From JAAZBW01 sp035647855 (GTDB lineage Bacteria > Actinomycetota > Actinomycetes > Actinomycetales > Actinomycetaceae), in contig DASRMP010000007.1 of the NCBI GenBank assembly GCA_035647855.1, forward strand, positions 1 through 64,000: a stretch of 64,000 nt of DNA, given 5' to 3'. The translations under genes were made by a program, and so were the position numbers. Positions 61,278 through 64,000 of this stretch are shown here, in pieces. The notes beneath the pieces were generated by a model. That model did no database searches. It worked only from the letters and a program-made list of their open reading frames with translations, and had not been told where the DNA came from. Each line of letters starts with the position of its first letter. Within the stretch, counting starts at the first letter, position 1.

Positions 61278-62552
61278 CTAGTGCGACTCCTCCTTGCGGC
61301 GGAACCACTCGTAGAGCGCGATGTCCGCGAGGGAGTCGAGCACGAGGACGAGTCCCGTCAACGCACCGGCGGCACGCCACTGCTTGGACGACCGCAATGC
61401 GGCCACCAGCAGGCCCGAGCCCGCTGCCGCCTTCACCACCGAGAGACTCCGGGTCACCGCAGGCCAGCGCTCGTCGAAGTCCCGCACCATTTCGACCATC
61501 TTGAGGTCGGCGGCGTCGTCGAGCACCTCCTGCACGTTCGAGCGGAACACGTATCCCGTAGTCGCCGGTTCGTAGAGGCGGGCACCTGGCAGTTCCTCGG
61601 CAGCGATCGCGCCGTCGAGGAAGTCGGCGAATTCCCGGCCGATACCGAGTGCCTCCAGGAGCAGGCCAGGGCCTGTCTCCGGCGGGGCGTGAAGAGCTGC
61701 GCGCACGGATTCGAAGTCCGCGGTCGGGGATACCGAGGCGATGATCCTCGCGTCGTCCTCGTCCGAGTCGATGAGCGCGAGGGCGGCCAGCTCTGACGGC
61801 AGCTCCGCCTCTCCCGCGACCAGGATGCGTTCCGCACCCCACGTGCGGGTTGTGTTGTAGAGCTCGTCGGTCTGGGCGATGACCGTGCGGCCGGCTCCCT
61901 CCGCGAGGAGTTGCACGCACGGGAGGGCATCCTCGTCCCACCCGTACGTACCGGGCACCTGTTCGCCCGTTGAGGTCACCACCACCTGGCGGAAACCGGC
62001 GGTGGCGGTGGTCACTGGCTCACCGAGTGCGCGCGCCAGCAGGCCGAAATACTCCTCGCCGGCACTCGTGATCGTGATCGCACGCACGGGCTGGACCTCG
62101 GAGAGGTCGACCACGTCCTCGGGCTCGGTCTCGTCGTCTTCAGCGCCCGCAGGCTCGTCCCCCTCCCGCGCCGGCACCTCGCCGGGCACATCGAACTCCT
62201 CGGGCGTCTCCTCCTCTCCGGACTCGCCGCCCTCGACTTGCTCGAACTCGATCCCGTCGTCGAAGATCTCGACCGAGATGTCACCGATCATGACCCCCAT
62301 GTCGAACCGCTCGGCGATGTCTGCCGCCAGGTCCTCCAGTTCGAGGCCGGAGCCGAGGGAGTCCCCGGCCATGGTCGCGGTGCGGCCATCAGGGTCCGCA
62401 AGCAGGCTCAGACCCACGAGGCGGTCCATCTCCGGATAGAACTCGAGAAGTACCGGAATCCGGTGGTATCTGAAGTAGTCGAGCAGTTCTTCACGGCGCT
62501 CGCGCGCCTCGCCACCAAGGAGTGATCCGTCGGTGCGCTGCCACTGGGTCAT
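61278..62552 (-). CDS. Unrecognised actinobacterial protein co-operonic with rlmB
   Basis: A 424-residue protein whose start ATG 62552 overlaps the rlmB stop (ATGA). I do not recognise the family. The N-terminal ~100 residues (RREELLDYFRYHRIPVLLEF, DIAERFDMGVMIGDI) look globular. An acidic Glu/Asp/Pro-rich segment (~110-165) follows. The second half is Ala/Leu-rich, with one or two weakly hydrophobic helices near the C-terminus (VVKAAAGSGLLVAALRSSKQ then WRAAGALTGLVLVLDSLADI). No signal peptide, catalytic motif or zinc site is apparent. Confidence 0.8.
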   Translation of the reverse strand: MTQWQRTDGSLLGGEARERREELLDYFRYHRIPVLLEFYPEMDRLVGLSLLADPDGRTATMAGDSLGSGLELEDLAADIAERFDMGVMIGDISVEIFDDGIEFEQVEGGESGEEETPEEFDVPGEVPAREGDEPAGAEDDETEPEDVVDLSEVQPVRAITITSAGEEYFGLLARALGEPVTTATAGFRQVVVTSTGEQVPGTYGWDEDALPCVQLLAEGAGRTVIAQTDELYNTTRTWGAERILVAGEAELPSELAALALIDSDEDDARIIASVSPTADFESVRAALHAPPETGPGLLLEALGIGREFADFLDGAIAAEELPGARLYEPATTGYVFRSNVQEVLDDAADLKMVEMVRDFDERWPAVTRSLSVVKAAAGSGLLVAALRSSKQWRAAGALTGLVLVLDSLADIALYEWFRRKEESH

Positions 62553-63517
62553 GCCTCGAGCCTCCGCAGTCGAGAGATTTCGTACAGGCCGATCCCGGTA
62601 GCGACCGCCGCGTTCAGCGACTCCACCCTCCGCGAAATCGGGATCGATGCAATTACATCGCATGTTGCGCGGACAAGGCGGGACAACCCCGCACCTTCCG
62701 CGCCAGTAACTATCACGAGCGGGCTGTCAGCGAGTTCCAGCCGCTCCATATCCACGTCTCCGCCGCCATCGAGTCCGACGGCGAAGAAACCGTCCGCCTT
62801 CAGTTCTTCCAGGGTGCGAACCAGGTTCGTCACGCGTGCGACAGGGACCCGTGCGACCGCGCCCGCCGACACCTTCCACACCGAAGCGGTCACGCCGGCG
62901 GCGCGGCGGGTGGGAATCACGACGCCGTCCGCGCCGAACGCACCCGCCGAACGGATGACCGCGCCGAGGTTGTGGGGGTCCGTAACCCCGTCAAGAGCGA
63001 CGAGAAGCGGGATGGCCGTGCGGTTCCGTGCATCGTCGACCACGTCGTGCACGTCCGCGTACTCGAACGGCGGCACAGCGAGCGCGATGCCCTGGTGATT
63101 CTGGCCATCCGAGATGGCATCCAGATCGGCACGCTGAACCTCGAGCATCTCCGTGCCTGCAGCCGTGGCGGCCTGCAGGACCTCCGAAACACGTTCGTCC
63201 GTGGTCATGCCGGAGGCAACGTAGACGGCGTGCATCGGCATGCCGGCGGCCGCAACCTCGGCGACCGGGTTGCGGCCCACCACGAACTCGGTGCCCTCGG
63301 GGAGTTGCCGCACCCAGGAAGGGATCTTGCGCTTCGGGCGAGCTGCCTCCCGCCGTTCGGTAGCGACCTTCCGCGCGTGCGCAGGATGGTACTCGCGGTC
63401 CTCGGCCTTGGGAGTCGGCCCTCTGCCCTCAAGGCCGCGCCGCCGTTTCACACCGGAGCCGCCCTTTCCCGTCTGGGCCTTCTTGGCCCCGCCGCCGCGT
63501 TGCGGGTTGCCGGCCAT
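62549..63517 (-). CDS. rlmB: 23S rRNA (guanosine-2'-O-)-methyltransferase RlmB family
   Basis: A 322-residue SpoU/TrmH methyltransferase. The basic, disordered N-terminus (AGNPQRGGGAKKAQTGKGGSG) is followed by the substrate-binding domain (EFVVGRNPVAEVAAAG) and the SPOUT knot. The knot motifs are LDGVTDPHNLGAVIRSAGAF, LVIVTGAEGAGLSRLVR and IPISRRVESLNAAVATGIGL. ATG 63517 is one base after the cysS stop, a conserved actinobacterial cysS-rlmB linkage. The exact rRNA site methylated is inferred from family. Confidence 0.95.
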   Translation of the reverse strand: MAGNPQRGGGAKKAQTGKGGSGVKRRRGLEGRGPTPKAEDREYHPAHARKVATERREAARPKRKIPSWVRQLPEGTEFVVGRNPVAEVAAAGMPMHAVYVASGMTTDERVSEVLQAATAAGTEMLEVQRADLDAISDGQNHQGIALAVPPFEYADVHDVVDDARNRTAIPLLVALDGVTDPHNLGAVIRSAGAFGADGVVIPTRRAAGVTASVWKVSAGAVARVPVARVTNLVRTLEELKADGFFAVGLDGGGDVDMERLELADSPLVIVTGAEGAGLSRLVRATCDVIASIPISRRVESLNAAVATGIGLYEISRLRRLEA

Positions 63518-63518
63518 G

Positions 63519-64000
63519 TCAGCCGCCCTTCGTGGTCTCGAGGCGCCACGTGGCACCGTCCGGCCGGTCCTCCACGACGACGCCGAGCGCCGCCAACGAG
63601 TCCCTGATCTGATCTGCGCGCGCCCACTCCTTCTCCGCCCGCGCACAGACCCGATCCTGGAGAAGGAGGTCCACGAGCCCCTCGAGTGCCCTGTCCTTCG
63701 CGCTGTCCTCGGTTCCGCCCTTCCAGAGCGGGTCCAGCGGATCAAGGCCGAGCACGGCGAGCATGGCGCGGACCGCAGCGAGGCTATTGGACACTGTTGC
63801 ATCGTCACCGGCGGCGAGCGCCGTGTTGCCGCGCCTCACGTGCTCGTGCACGACGGCGAGCGCCTGAGGAGTGCCGAGATCATCGTCCATGGCGGCAACG
63901 AATTCGTCCGGCAGTTCCGCGCCGGCGATCTCGATCGCGCCGACCCGTTCAGTCGCACGCTCCACGAAGCCGGCAAAGCGCTCCCAGTTGGCGGTTGCCT
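63519..64000 (-). CDS. cysS: Cysteinyl-tRNA synthetase, C-terminal part (5' end beyond the window)
   Basis: The frame is open to the right edge and ends at TGA 63519. The visible ~160 residues are the CysS C-terminal helical region (DEFVAAMDDDLGTPQALAVV, ARAEKEWARADQIRDSLAAL, GVVVEDRPDGATWRL). The catalytic Rossmann domain with HIGH/KMSKS lies outside the window. It is followed by rlmB after one base. Confidence 0.94.
   Translation of the reverse strand, partial: ATANWERFAGFVERATERVGAIEIAGAELPDEFVAAMDDDLGTPQALAVVHEHVRRGNTALAAGDDATVSNSLAAVRAMLAVLGLDPLDPLWKGGTEDSAKDRALEGLVDLLLQDRVCARAEKEWARADQIRDSLAALGVVVEDRPDGATWRLETTKGG

Overview
The window is chromosomal DNA from a high-GC Gram-positive bacterium (Actinobacteria/Actinomycetota). 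Several families point this way: DUF3027, DUF2530 and DUF3263 proteins, a CspA protein with a C-terminal extension, a Ku/LigD end-joining pair, class II DAHP synthase, a solitary WXG100 protein, and a c-di-AMP riboswitch in front of an NlpC/P60 hydrolase. Many starts are GTG or TTG. I cannot name the genus. Both edges cut genes: the left cuts a giant surface-protein gene, the right cuts cysS.

Region 1-18.4 kb is entirely on the minus strand. One uninterrupted frame covers 1-14884 and encodes at least 4,961 residues: a signal peptide, an N-terminal metzincin-like protease domain, a Pro/Glu/Val linker, an ASH-like domain and thousands of residues of repeats. The many plus-strand open frames here are its antisense shadows. 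Behind a strong terminator lies a two-component system (7TM-PAS kinase plus NarL-type regulator). Next come a small XRE regulator and a membrane protein, whose promoter is overlaid by two tandem palindromes.

Region 18.6-28.6 kb starts with a secreted GHL10-like glycosidase carrying three SLH repeats. It is followed by what looks like an old integrated element. A 35-bp copy of the 3' end of tRNA-Arg(CCT) lies 7.65 kb from the intact tRNA. Between the two lie an ISL3-type transposase relic, a lower-GC EamA permease, a complete urease operon (ureAB fusion, C, E, F, G, D) and a broken tyrosine integrase next to the tRNA. UreC has Thr where most ureases have the flap cysteine.

Region 28.6-46.7 kb is mostly housekeeping. 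It begins with an unexplained array of a 16-bp motif (28.89-29.10 kb). Then come a tandem universal stress protein, the riboswitch-controlled NlpC/P60 protein, serC, two MFS transporters, an AzgA-type purine permease, DUF2530, DUF3027, CspA, a TPM-domain/PspA envelope-stress pair, a NYN nuclease, an OmpR-type two-component system, a degenerate HD-domain protein and the WXG100 protein.

Region 46.7-64 kb holds groEL behind two CIRCE operators, a LytR_C protein, DUF3263, ung, class II DAHP synthase and divergent ligD/ku. It continues with an LTA-synthase-like sulfatase, tRNA-Thr(TGT), a membrane-anchored DsbA-like protein, a Ser/Thr kinase with a multi-TM tail and a UgpC/MsmK-type ABC ATPase. 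It ends with a cysS-rlmB-unknown operon.

Residue positions were counted by hand from the translations and should be good to within a few residues. Family calls rest on motifs read by eye, not on database searches.
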